A stretch of DNA of 64,000 nt from Lysobacteraceae bacterium (lineage in GTDB: Bacteria > Pseudomonadota > Gammaproteobacteria > Xanthomonadales > Xanthomonadaceae). The stretch lies in contig JAEUPQ010000040.1 in assembly GCA_016789405.1 (NCBI GenBank), forward strand, positions 214,140 through 278,139. The letters are read 5' to 3'. The translations under genes were made by a program, and so were the position numbers. The notes under the pieces were generated by a model. It did no database searches, was not told the origin of the DNA, and saw only the letters and a program-made list of their open reading frames with translations. Below are positions 38,807 through 48,488 of the stretch, piece after piece. The stretch's first letter is position 1, and each line of letters starts with the position of its first letter.

Positions 38807-40396
38807 TCATTCGCGCGTCAGGCGCTTGAGCAGCGGCGTGGCGAGGAACAGCAGCGCGCCGGCGGCCAGGCCAATCCACATCATCTGGGTGAACACATCC
38901 GCGTACAGCGCCAGTGCTGCAGGTACGTCGTACTTGCCGGCGGCATCAGGTTCGATCGCGGCCCAGGTGCCGAGACGGCCGGCGATGATTTCGCCGAACG
39001 CCGAGAACAGGAACCACGCACCCATCATCAGGCCGACCGCACGCGGGATCGACAGTCGCGTCACCGCCGACAGCCCCACCGGCGATAGCACCATCTCGCC
39101 CATCACGAGTACTGCGTAGGCCAGGATCATCCACCACAGGCTTGTCTTGCCCGCTTCGCCGGGATGGGCGGCGGCGTAGGCGAGGATGCCGAACGACAGG
39201 CCACAGAACACCAGGCCCCAGGCGAACTTCGCCGGATAGCTGGGGTTGAGGCCGGCCTTGTCCAGCTTCGGCCACAGCCAGGCGAAGGGAAAGCTGAAGA
39301 GCACCACGAACAGCGCGCCGAAATTGGTCGTCTGTCCCGACGACCACTCGATGCCGAGCGTGTTGCGGTCCATGCCGATCTCCGCCATCAACACCCAGGG
39401 GCCGTAGGTCTGCTCGTACAGGCCCCAGAAGAGTGCGCTGACGGTGATCAGCACCATCAACATGACCATGCCGCCTTTTTCCTTGCGCGAGAGGCCGGAG
39501 AACATGAGCTTCACGAACCATGCGTACAGCGCGACACCCATCAGCACCGCGACCACTTCGGTCAGCGTGGCCTGGTGTCCGCCGAGCATCGCGGTGAGCG
39601 GCGCGAAGTCGATGCGGGTCTGCAGCATCTGCCACACGCCGACGGCCAGCACCAGGCCGCCGAGATAGATCGCCCATTCGCGGGAGACGCCGGCGAATAC
39701 CGGCGCCTCGAGCATGACGGGGTCGGCCGGTTCGGCGTGACCGTGCAGGTGCTTCTGGCCCATGACGAACTGGACCAGGCCCAGCGCCATCATCACCCCG
39801 GCCAGTCCGAAGCCGTACCCCCAGCCGATGTACTCGCCGACGTACGCAACGACGATCGACGCCAGCCATGCGCCGACGTTGATGCCCATGTAGAAGATGG
39901 TGAAGCCCGAATCGCGGCGCGGATCGTCGGCGGAATAGAGGCGACCCACGATGGTGGAGATGTTGGGCTTGAGGAAGCCCACGCCGACGCCGATCAGCGC
40001 CAGCGAGAAGTACATGACCTGGATCGCGACGTCGTCGCGGACGGCATTGGCGGGCGTGGTACCGGTGGCCGCGCTGCCGGTCCAGGCCATGCCGAGTTGG
40101 CCCAGCACCAGCAGGATGCCGCCGAAGAGCACGGCCTTGCGCATGCCGAGATATCGGTCGGCGAGCAGGCCGCCGAGCAGTGGGAGGGCATAGGCGAGGC
40201 CGGCGTAGGTCCCCAGCAGCAGCGTGCCGTCGGCCTGTGCGAAGAGATGATGCTTGACCAGGTAAAGCAACAGCAGCGCCTTCATGCCGTAGAAGGCGAA
40301 GCGCTCCCACATCTCGGTCATGAAGCAGATGTACAGGCCTTTGGGATGGCCGAATAGTTCGTCGCTCGACGACGCGGAGGGGGACAGGGTGCTCAA
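38807..40396 (-). CDS. POT family proton-dependent oligopeptide transporter
   Basis: 529 aa, about 14 helices. Imports di- and tripeptides with protons. The ExxER motif (TEMWERFAFYGMKA) in TM1 and GGLLADRYLGMRKAVLFG in the TM2-3 loop are family hallmarks. The reading frame is open for 18 further codons upstream, but a TTG preceded by GGAG six bases away marks the likely start; the region upstream holds a promoter-like sequence. Divergent from the OPT gene, forming a peptide-uptake pair. Confidence 0.9.
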   Translation of the reverse strand: MSTLSPSASSSDELFGHPKGLYICFMTEMWERFAFYGMKALLLLYLVKHHLFAQADGTLLLGTYAGLAYALPLLGGLLADRYLGMRKAVLFGGILLVLGQLGMAWTGSAATGTTPANAVRDDVAIQVMYFSLALIGVGVGFLKPNISTIVGRLYSADDPRRDSGFTIFYMGINVGAWLASIVVAYVGEYIGWGYGFGLAGVMMALGLVQFVMGQKHLHGHAEPADPVMLEAPVFAGVSREWAIYLGGLVLAVGVWQMLQTRIDFAPLTAMLGGHQATLTEVVAVLMGVALYAWFVKLMFSGLSRKEKGGMVMLMVLITVSALFWGLYEQTYGPWVLMAEIGMDRNTLGIEWSSGQTTNFGALFVVLFSFPFAWLWPKLDKAGLNPSYPAKFAWGLVFCGLSFGILAYAAAHPGEAGKTSLWWMILAYAVLVMGEMVLSPVGLSAVTRLSIPRAVGLMMGAWFLFSAFGEIIAGRLGTWAAIEPDAAGKYDVPAALALYADVFTQMMWIGLAAGALLFLATPLLKRLTRE

Positions 40397-40428
40397 GCGG
40401 AACTCCGGGACGACTGCGCGGGCGGAGG

Positions 40429-40457
40429 AGTATAGGGGCGGGCGCGGCATCGGTCAT
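40429..40457 (-). promoter_or_regulatory. Possible promoter of the POT transporter gene
   Basis: Minus-strand ATGACC (40452-40457) and TATACT (40429-40434) with a 17-bp spacer, 33 bp before the TTG start. The -10 is good, the -35 matches 4/6. Confidence 0.45.
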
Positions 40458-40481
40458 GGCGGCCACGTGCGGCTGCGAATG

Positions 40482-40495
40482 GACAAGGACTTGTC
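40482..40495. promoter_or_regulatory. Small palindrome in the POT/OPT divergent intergenic region
   Basis: GACAAG-GA-CTTGTC, a perfect 6-bp dyad with two-base spacer, lies between the two divergent peptide transporter genes, 25 bp upstream of the presumed POT -35. Its position fits an operator for a shared regulator, but no regulator gene is adjacent. Confidence 0.35.
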
Positions 40496-40565
40496 TGGAC
40501 TTCGGGGCCGCGAGGGGGGTAGCGTAGAAAAGATTGCCTCGCCCGAGGCAGACCGGGAACGCCGA

Positions 40566-42518
40566 ATGAGTACGTCGCCTCCGCAATTGACCTTCCGTGC
40601 CGTGGTACTGGCCATCATCCTGGCGGTGGTGCTGTCTGCCGCAAATGCCTACCTCGGCCTGTTCGCCGGACTGACCATCGCTACCGCGATTCCGGCCGCC
40701 GTCGTCTCCATGGGCGTGCTTCGCCTGCTTGGTGGCGGCACCATCCTCGAGAACAACATCGTGCAGACCGGCGCATCCGCCGGTTCGTCGATCGCGGCAG
40801 GCGTGATCTTCACGATCCCCGCACTCATCATCCTCGGCTACTGGCAGGACTTCCGCTATTCGTGGGTGCTGGCCATCGCCGGCCTCGGCGGCCTCCTCGG
40901 CGTGCTGTTCTCCGTGCCGCTGCGCCGCTCGATGATCGTCGAAGAGCCGCTGCCGTTTCCCGAAGGCAAGGCCGCGGCCGAAGTGCTGAAGGCCGGCGAG
41001 AATCCCGGTCCCGGCCTGAAGATCCTCGGCGTGTCCGCCGTGCTCGGGGCGCTGGTCAAGCTGGGTGCCGCGAGCGGCCTGCGCGTGATTCCCGACGACG
41101 CCGCCGGCGCCGGATTCTTCGGTAAATACCTGGGTTACATGGGCACGAACCTCTCGCCCGCGCTGCTCGGCGTCGGCTACATCGTCGGCCTGAACATCGG
41201 CATCGTGGTGCTGTCGGGCAGCATCCTGTCGTACCACATCGCGATTCCGCTCTACCACATGTTCTTCCTCGACAGCGATCCGGCGCTGGCCGCCAAGGTC
41301 GCGGGCGCCACGGCGTTCGACGCCGCCGGCATCCTGCGCGGCGAGCGCATCCGCTACCTCGGCGTGGGCGCGATGCTCACCGGCGGCATCTGGACGCTGT
41401 TCTCGCTGCGCAAGTCGCTGCTGTCGGGCGTGAAGAGCGGCATCGCCGCCGCGCGCAAGGGCGCGGGCGAGAAGGTCGCGGAAACCGAACGCGACCTGCC
41501 GATGAAGTGGATGCTCGTCGCGCTGGTCGCCTTCGTCATTCCGCTGGCGCTGCTCTACCAGGCCATCGTCGGCCAGTGGACGGTGAGCATCCCGATGACG
41601 ATCATCATGATCGTCGCCGGCTTCCTGTTCGTCTCGGTCTCGGCGTATCTCGCCGGCCTCGTCGGTTCTTCGAACAACCCGGTGTCGGGCATCACCATCG
41701 CGACGATCCTGTTCGCATCGGTCGTGCTGATGTTCCTGCTTGGCCGCGACTCGCCGATCGGCGCCGTGGCCGCGATCATGATCGGTGCCGTGGTGTGCTG
41801 CGCGGCAGCGGTCGGCGGCGACAACCTGCAGGATCTCAAGGCCGGCTATCTGGTCGGCGCCACGCCGTGGAAGCAGCAGATCATGCTCGGCATCGGCGCG
41901 TTCTCCTGCGCGCTGATCATGGCGCCGGTGCTGAACCTGCTGTCGCAGGCCTACGGCATCGGCCCGGCCACGCCCGAGCATCCCAACTCGCTCAACGCAC
42001 CGCAGGCCACGTTGATGGCGTCGGTCGCCAAGGGCATGTTCGGCGGCGAACTGCCCTGGAACATGATCATCGCCGGTGCCCTGGTCGGTGCGATGATCAT
42101 CGCGGTCGACGAGTGGCTGAAGTCCCGGAAGTCGAACTTCCGCGTGCCCGTGCTCGCCGCTGCGATCGGCATCTACCTGCCGCTCGAACTGATGGTGCCG
42201 ATCTTCCTCGGCGGCCTGCTGGCGTACCTGGTCGAACGTCGCCACGGCCTCCTCGGCGCCGACGAACACACGAAGGATCGCCTGCATCGTCCCGGCATGC
42301 TGTTCTCGGCCGGCCTGATCACCGGCGAAGCGCTGATGGGCATCGCGATCGCGGTTCCGATCGTCATCACCTCGCGTCCGGACGTGCTCGCGGTTGCCGA
42401 GCAGTACCAGCCCAGCCATGCCATCGGCCAGTTCGTCGGCCTTGCGGTGCTTGGGCTGGTGGGTTGGCTGCTCTATCGCACCAGCGTCAAGGGCTACCAG
42501 GCCGAAGGCGCGCAGTAA
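40566..42518 (+). CDS. OPT family oligopeptide transporter
   Basis: 650 aa, about 16 transmembrane helices. The hallmarks are NAYLGLFAGLTIATAIPAAV, ILENNIVQTGASAGSSIAAG, PFPEGKAAAEVLKAGENPG and SNNPVSGITIATILF. OPT proteins import longer peptides or metal chelates by proton symport. Start chosen at MSTSPPQLTF; the frame upstream is non-homologous and overlaps the divergent gene. The neighbouring S9 peptidase gene, 81 bp downstream, is on the same strand, so peptide import and breakdown may be co-expressed. Confidence 0.9.
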   Translation: MSTSPPQLTFRAVVLAIILAVVLSAANAYLGLFAGLTIATAIPAAVVSMGVLRLLGGGTILENNIVQTGASAGSSIAAGVIFTIPALIILGYWQDFRYSWVLAIAGLGGLLGVLFSVPLRRSMIVEEPLPFPEGKAAAEVLKAGENPGPGLKILGVSAVLGALVKLGAASGLRVIPDDAAGAGFFGKYLGYMGTNLSPALLGVGYIVGLNIGIVVLSGSILSYHIAIPLYHMFFLDSDPALAAKVAGATAFDAAGILRGERIRYLGVGAMLTGGIWTLFSLRKSLLSGVKSGIAAARKGAGEKVAETERDLPMKWMLVALVAFVIPLALLYQAIVGQWTVSIPMTIIMIVAGFLFVSVSAYLAGLVGSSNNPVSGITIATILFASVVLMFLLGRDSPIGAVAAIMIGAVVCCAAAVGGDNLQDLKAGYLVGATPWKQQIMLGIGAFSCALIMAPVLNLLSQAYGIGPATPEHPNSLNAPQATLMASVAKGMFGGELPWNMIIAGALVGAMIIAVDEWLKSRKSNFRVPVLAAAIGIYLPLELMVPIFLGGLLAYLVERRHGLLGADEHTKDRLHRPGMLFSAGLITGEALMGIAIAVPIVITSRPDVLAVAEQYQPSHAIGQFVGLAVLGLVGWLLYRTSVKGYQAEGAQ

Positions 42519-42599
42519 GCCGCCTGTCTTGATGTCCATGTGTTTCCGCGCCGCGGACGAGCCCGCGGCGCCGTTCCCCGTTCCTTTCCGGAGTCACCG

Positions 42600-44687
<2,088 letters not shown>

Positions 44688-44712
44688 GTTCCTGATCGAT
44701 GTTGCAACGAAG

Positions 44713-44742
44713 AAGCCCCGGCATTGCTGCCGGGGCTTTTTA
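44713..44742 (+). terminator. Rho-independent terminator after the S9 peptidase gene
   Basis: Stem AAGCCCCGGCA / TGCCGGGGCTT (11 bp) with loop TTGC and a T5 tail, 26 bp after the stop codon. Confidence 0.88.
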
Positions 44743-44789
44743 TCGCCTCGATTTCCCGGCATTCATTCGATGCCGGGAATCGAGGCGAT
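44742..44789. repeat. Long inverted repeat between convergent genes
   Basis: ATCGCCTCGATTTCCCGGCAT pairs with ATGCCGGGAATCGAGGCGAT; a 20-bp stem with one bulged T and a 7-base loop. It directly follows the terminator and ends 16 bp before the stop of the convergent secreted gene, so it may block read-through from the other side. No T tract. Confidence 0.6.
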
Positions 44790-44805
44790 CGCAGACGGCC
44801 GATCT

Positions 44806-45660
44806 TCAGAAGCCGTCCGAGATCGGGCAGTTGATCTCGTTGTAGGACCTCAGCGTCGCGGTGAGCGACAGGATCTCTTCGTGATCGGCGCCGTCGTGCA
44901 CGCTGCGGGTGAAATTCACCACCTGTGCTTCCGCCAGCGGGTAGCGCAGCCACGACGACCGTGCATTGAGCAGTGCCGCAGCCGCCTCGCGCAGCAGTCC
45001 CCTGCGGACACCGGCCAGGCTGTCGTCGTCGCCGTAGTTCAGTGCTTCCCCGACGGTGTTGTCGGCGACGGTCGAGCCGAACAGCGTGCGCATCGGGGTG
45101 GCGGGCGAGATGCTCGCCGGCCAGTTCGGCAGGCCGGCCGGGGATGTCCAGATCTGGCGCGGACAGCTCTGGTAAGGCGTGGTGTCGGTCCGGGTCGCGT
45201 AGCAGAACGTCGCGCGACGCAGCGGCTTGTACAGTGCGCGACCACCCGGCGTGCGCGGTGCGGCTTCCGCATGCAGCAGGCGGTCGTGGTCGGTGGCCGG
45301 GTCGTAGGTGTAGCTGTGCGCGCTGGTGTCGCCGTCTTCGATCACGACGTGGCGGATCACGGGACCGGTGTTTTCCTGGTACCAGTCGAGGATCCAGCCC
45401 TGCGTGCTGTCGTAGTAGATGACGGTGAGATCCAGCGTGCCGTCGTTGCTCACGGTCACGCCGTCGACCGGTGTCACCGTCATTTCGGTGAGCAGGTTCG
45501 CGGTGTCGAAGTTGCGGCAGCTGAAGCCGCCATCGACGCGGTTCGGTTGCCCGATGGGATAACCGGTGGCGTATGCGGTGCCGGACGTCGCCGTGAAGAG
45601 CGTGGCGGCGAACAGCGTGGCGAGCGTGGCTGAGGCCAGCCCGTTGATGCGGAATGTCAT
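44806..45660 (-). CDS. Secreted protein, tandem paralogue A
   Basis: 284 aa with a signal peptide (about residues 1-31; GTAYA-T). Mature part starts TGYPIGQPNRVDGGFSCRNF and aligns along its length with the next gene: conserved are FSCR-FDTA, IYYD, ILDWYQ, RHVVIED, RRATFCY and REAAAALLNARSS. The paralogue's CTLGYWK motif is replaced here by SCPRQIWTSPAGLPNWPAS, so the motif is degraded although the flanking Cys and WPA remain. Three or more conserved cysteines suggest disulfides. Not assigned to any named function; probably exported to the periplasm or surface. Confidence 0.7.
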   Translation of the reverse strand: MTFRINGLASATLATLFAATLFTATSGTAYATGYPIGQPNRVDGGFSCRNFDTANLLTEMTVTPVDGVTVSNDGTLDLTVIYYDSTQGWILDWYQENTGPVIRHVVIEDGDTSAHSYTYDPATDHDRLLHAEAAPRTPGGRALYKPLRRATFCYATRTDTTPYQSCPRQIWTSPAGLPNWPASISPATPMRTLFGSTVADNTVGEALNYGDDDSLAGVRRGLLREAAAALLNARSSWLRYPLAEAQVVNFTRSVHDGADHEEILSLTATLRSYNEINCPISDGF

Positions 45661-45900
45661 GAAGACCCCTGTCGAATGAATCGTGTCGTGAAGGCGACAG
45701 GGATGAGGTGCCCCGGAGGCCGGGGCGGCGCGCGGTGAAGCCTGCACCTTCCGTGGATCATGTCGCCGGTCCGCATCCGCGAACCTGCAGCTGACCGGCC
45801 ATCATCCCTGATGCCCGTGCTTGTCGCTCGATGCGACCGGAACAGCTTAGCAGCGATTTGTTTCGCCACGTGAGACGTTCGCGCAACGGCGGCGCCATGT
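45661..45900. other. Intergenic region upstream of paralogue A
   Basis: No gene recognised. It holds the upstream region of paralogue A; no clear promoter hexamers or operator could be picked out by eye. Confidence 0.4.
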
Positions 45901-45940
45901 TTCGCATCGTTCGGCAGGGATTCGCATCGTTCGGCAGGGA
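45901..45940. repeat. Perfect 20-bp tandem duplication
   Basis: TTCGCATCGTTCGGCAGGGA occurs twice in direct, exact succession. It abuts the terminator of the downstream-orientated paralogue B, suggesting recent slippage or a spacing element. Confidence 0.9.
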
Positions 45941-45945
45941 AAAGA

Positions 45946-45971
45946 AAAAGCCCCGGAAATCCGGGGCTTTT
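45946..45971 (-). terminator. Rho-independent terminator of paralogue B
   Basis: Stem AAAAGCCCCGGA / TCCGGGGCTTTT (12 bp) with loop AA; on the minus strand the tail is TTTTCTTTTT. The A-rich left arm could also terminate plus-strand transcripts. Confidence 0.85.
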
Positions 45972-45997
45972 CCTGCATCCGCGCGGGGAGGTGCGCG

Positions 45998-46837
45998 TCA
46001 GTTCAGCGGGCAACCCTGGTTGTTGTAGGCATCCAGCGTGGCGGCCAGGCCGAGCATCACGTCGCGGTCGTTGCTGTTGAGCGCGAACGTCACGAACTGC
46101 TGCACTTCGCTGCGGCTCAGGCGGTAGTCGACCTGCGAGGAACCGGCATTGAGAAGGGCCGCGACGGCCTGCTTCTGCAGCAGGCGCTTCGCGCCTTCAA
46201 CGCCGGGGCCGCCCTTGTATTCGAGCGCGTTGATCAGGGTGTCGGCATGGGCGTTCGGGCCGAAGTAGTTGCGCAGGCTGTGGCTGGTGGCGATGTCGGC
46301 CGGCCACGAATCGAAGTGGTGGCTCTGCTTCCAGTAGCCCAGCGTGCAGCCATTGAAGTTCTGCTGCGGCAGCGAGTAGCAGAAGGTGGCGCTGCGCAGG
46401 CCTTCGTACAGGGGCTTGACCAGCGGATCGGGCTGGACGAGGTTGCCGTGCAGGTTGCGGTCGGTGTCGACGATCGGGTCGTAGCTGTAGGCGAAGCCGC
46501 CGTTCTGGCCCTGGATGATCACGTGATGGATCGACTGGCCGGTGCTGTACTGATACCAGTCGAGGATCGGGCCATTGGTGGTGTCGTAGTAGATCGTCGC
46601 GAGTTCGAGCGTCCCGTCGGTGTGCAGCGCCGGGCCATCGGGCAGCGGAGTGACGGTCATTTCGCGCAGGATGTGCGCGGTATCGAAATCGCGGCAGCTG
46701 AAGCCCGCCGGCACCGGCGTGGGCGTTCCGATCGGATAGCCGCTCGCAGCGGCCTGGCTGGTGGTCAGCGCCAGTGCCAAGGTGGTCACGGCGGCCAAGG
46801 CATGGGTGCGCAGGCGCGCGGACGGCGAAAGCTTCAT
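45998..46837 (-). CDS. Secreted protein, tandem paralogue B with CTLGYWK motif
   Basis: 279 aa; signal peptide to about residue 30 (SQAAA-S). Opens SGYPIGTPTPVPAGFSCRDF and follows paralogue A block by block. Around residue 170 it carries GCTLGYWKQSHHFDSWPAD, the C-T-x-G-Y-W-K motif that I recall from secreted proteins of many phyla, followed by KQAVAALLNAGSSQVDYRL. These proteins lack assigned function. The C-terminus DAYNNQGCPLN has a conserved Cys shared with A. Its own terminator separates it from A, so the two are independently expressed despite common origin. Confidence 0.7.
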   Translation of the reverse strand: MKLSPSARLRTHALAAVTTLALALTTSQAAASGYPIGTPTPVPAGFSCRDFDTAHILREMTVTPLPDGPALHTDGTLELATIYYDTTNGPILDWYQYSTGQSIHHVIIQGQNGGFAYSYDPIVDTDRNLHGNLVQPDPLVKPLYEGLRSATFCYSLPQQNFNGCTLGYWKQSHHFDSWPADIATSHSLRNYFGPNAHADTLINALEYKGGPGVEGAKRLLQKQAVAALLNAGSSQVDYRLSRSEVQQFVTFALNSNDRDVMLGLAATLDAYNNQGCPLN

Positions 46838-47153
46838 GGAGGTCCCCTGTGTATTCGAGTGCGCCCTCCTGGCGGTCTTCTGCGTCCTGCGTCGATTGAA
46901 ACGTGATCAAGTTATCAAACAGGACGTGTTTGGCCTCATGAAAAGCCGTCATGGCCCCAGCAGGGCTCGAGTTCGTTCCGGAGACGAGCTCAATCCCGAG
47001 GAAACTCGCCTTCTCGTTCCATCAGTGCTTCGTCCTGGCTCGATTCGGGGCTGAACCGACAACCCGTGCAATGGATGCGACTGGCGTGCGGGGTGCGCCC
47101 CGGCCCTGCCTCGGGCATGATCCGGGGCCGTTCCGCATCCGAGTCACTCGTCC
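46838..47153. other. Intergenic region between divergent genes
   Basis: 316 bp separating paralogue B from the DUF819 permease, which are transcribed apart. A moderately AT-rich patch near 46905-46925 (TTTGATAACTTGATC on the minus strand) is the only promoter-like stretch and no confident hexamer pair could be assigned. No coding potential supported. Confidence 0.4.
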
Positions 47154-48416
47154 ATGGCCGCACCCGAATCCGTCACCGCCGCTCCGCCGCCGATGATCGC
47201 CAACGATGCCGTGGTCCTCGGCATCCTTGCCGTGATCCTCGGCTTCGTCTTCTGGAGTTCATCGAGGAGCGACGGGTTCTGGAAGAAGTTCTACGGCATC
47301 GTGCCGGCGTTGCTGCTCGTCTATTTCCTGCCGTCACTGCTCAATTCGACCGGCGTCATCAGCGGCGATGTGTCCGGGTTGTATCCGATGGCCCGCGATT
47401 ACCTGCTGCCGAGTGCGCTGGTGCTGCTGTGCGTCGCCATCGACTTCCAGGCCATCCTTCGCCTCGGGCCGAAGGCGATCATCATGTTCCTCACCGGCAC
47501 CATCGGCGTCATGCTCGGCGCCGTGCTGTCGCTGCTGGCGCTGCAGGCCATCCACCCCGAGACCGTGGCCGGCGAAACCTGGCGCGGCATGACCACCCTG
47601 GCCGGGTCCTGGATCGGCGGTGGCGCAAACCAGGCGGCGATGCAGGCTACCTATGCGGTCGACGAGACCCTGTTCGGGCAGTTCGTCGCGGTCGACGTGC
47701 TGGTCGGCAGTCTGTGGATGGCGATCCTGTTGTTCCTGGCCGGTCGCGCCGAGCGCTTCGATCGTTGGACCGGAGCGGACACCTCCGCGATCGAAGCGGT
47801 GAAACAGCGCATCGAGACCTACCAGTCGGCGCACGCACGCAATCCATCTCTGGCCGACCTGATGGTGATCCTGGCGGTCGGCCTGGGCGCGACAGGGCTT
47901 GCACATGCGCTTGCTGAAGTCGCGGTGGGCTGGGTCAAGGCCATGCCGGCGGAATGGCGCCTGCAGGACTACAGCCTCGATTCGAAATTCTTCTGGATCA
48001 CCGTGCTGGCGACCACGTTCGGCCTGATCCTCAGTTTCACGCGCGCGCGCCAGCTCGAAGGTGCGGGCGCTTCGAAGATCGGCTCGGTGATGCTGTACGT
48101 GCTGGTGGCGACCATCGGCATGAAGATGGACCTGTCGGCGCTGCTCGAAAAGCCGTGGTTCTTCCTGCTTGGCGCGATCTGGATCTCGGTGCATGGCGTC
48201 CTCATGCTGGTGGTCGCCAAGCTGATCCGCGCGCCGCTGTTCTTCATGGCCGTCGGTTCACAGGCCAACATCGGTGCGGCCGCATCGGCGCCGGTCGTCG
48301 CCAGCGCGTTCCACCCGTCGCTTGCGCCAGTCGGCGTGCTGCTGGCCGTGCTGGGCTATGCGCTTGGCACCTACTGCGCCTACATGGTCGGCCAGATCCT
48401 GATGCGCATGGTCTGA
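47154..48416 (+). CDS. DUF819 family membrane protein
   Basis: 420 aa with about ten transmembrane helices. LAGSWIGGGANQAAMQATY and AVGSQANIGAAASAPVVASA are the two glycine/alanine-rich conserved blocks, duplicated halves typical of DUF819 (YjcL-like) permeases, which are distant relatives of CPA-type carriers. Substrate unknown. Followed by a bidirectional terminator shared with the convergent peptidase gene. The first ATG gives a short Ala/Pro-rich cytoplasmic leader. Confidence 0.85.
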   Translation: MAAPESVTAAPPPMIANDAVVLGILAVILGFVFWSSSRSDGFWKKFYGIVPALLLVYFLPSLLNSTGVISGDVSGLYPMARDYLLPSALVLLCVAIDFQAILRLGPKAIIMFLTGTIGVMLGAVLSLLALQAIHPETVAGETWRGMTTLAGSWIGGGANQAAMQATYAVDETLFGQFVAVDVLVGSLWMAILLFLAGRAERFDRWTGADTSAIEAVKQRIETYQSAHARNPSLADLMVILAVGLGATGLAHALAEVAVGWVKAMPAEWRLQDYSLDSKFFWITVLATTFGLILSFTRARQLEGAGASKIGSVMLYVLVATIGMKMDLSALLEKPWFFLLGAIWISVHGVLMLVVAKLIRAPLFFMAVGSQANIGAAASAPVVASAFHPSLAPVGVLLAVLGYALGTYCAYMVGQILMRMV

Positions 48417-48434
48417 GCATCGTCGCGAGGATCC

Positions 48435-48467
48435 AAAAAAAACGGGCCGCATCATGCGGCCCGTTTT
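48435..48467. terminator. Bidirectional rho-independent terminator
   Basis: Stem AAAACGGGCCGCA / TGCGGCCCGTTTT, loop TCA, with an A8 run on one side (T8 for minus-strand transcripts) and TTTTCGTT on the other. It serves both the DUF819 gene and the convergent S9 peptidase gene. Confidence 0.9.
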
Positions 48468-48488
48468 CGTTGGTGCTGGCGTGGCGTC

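Noticed and set aside
38946..42539. Minus-strand open frame of about 1200 codons spanning the OPT gene and the divergent POT gene
   Set aside because: It covers two well-supported genes in other frames and shows no domain; start and stop have no SD support.
46761..47054. Small plus-strand ORF in the gap upstream of the DUF819 gene
   Set aside because: It begins inside the paralogue B coding region on the opposite strand, has no SD, and shows no homology or conserved pattern.
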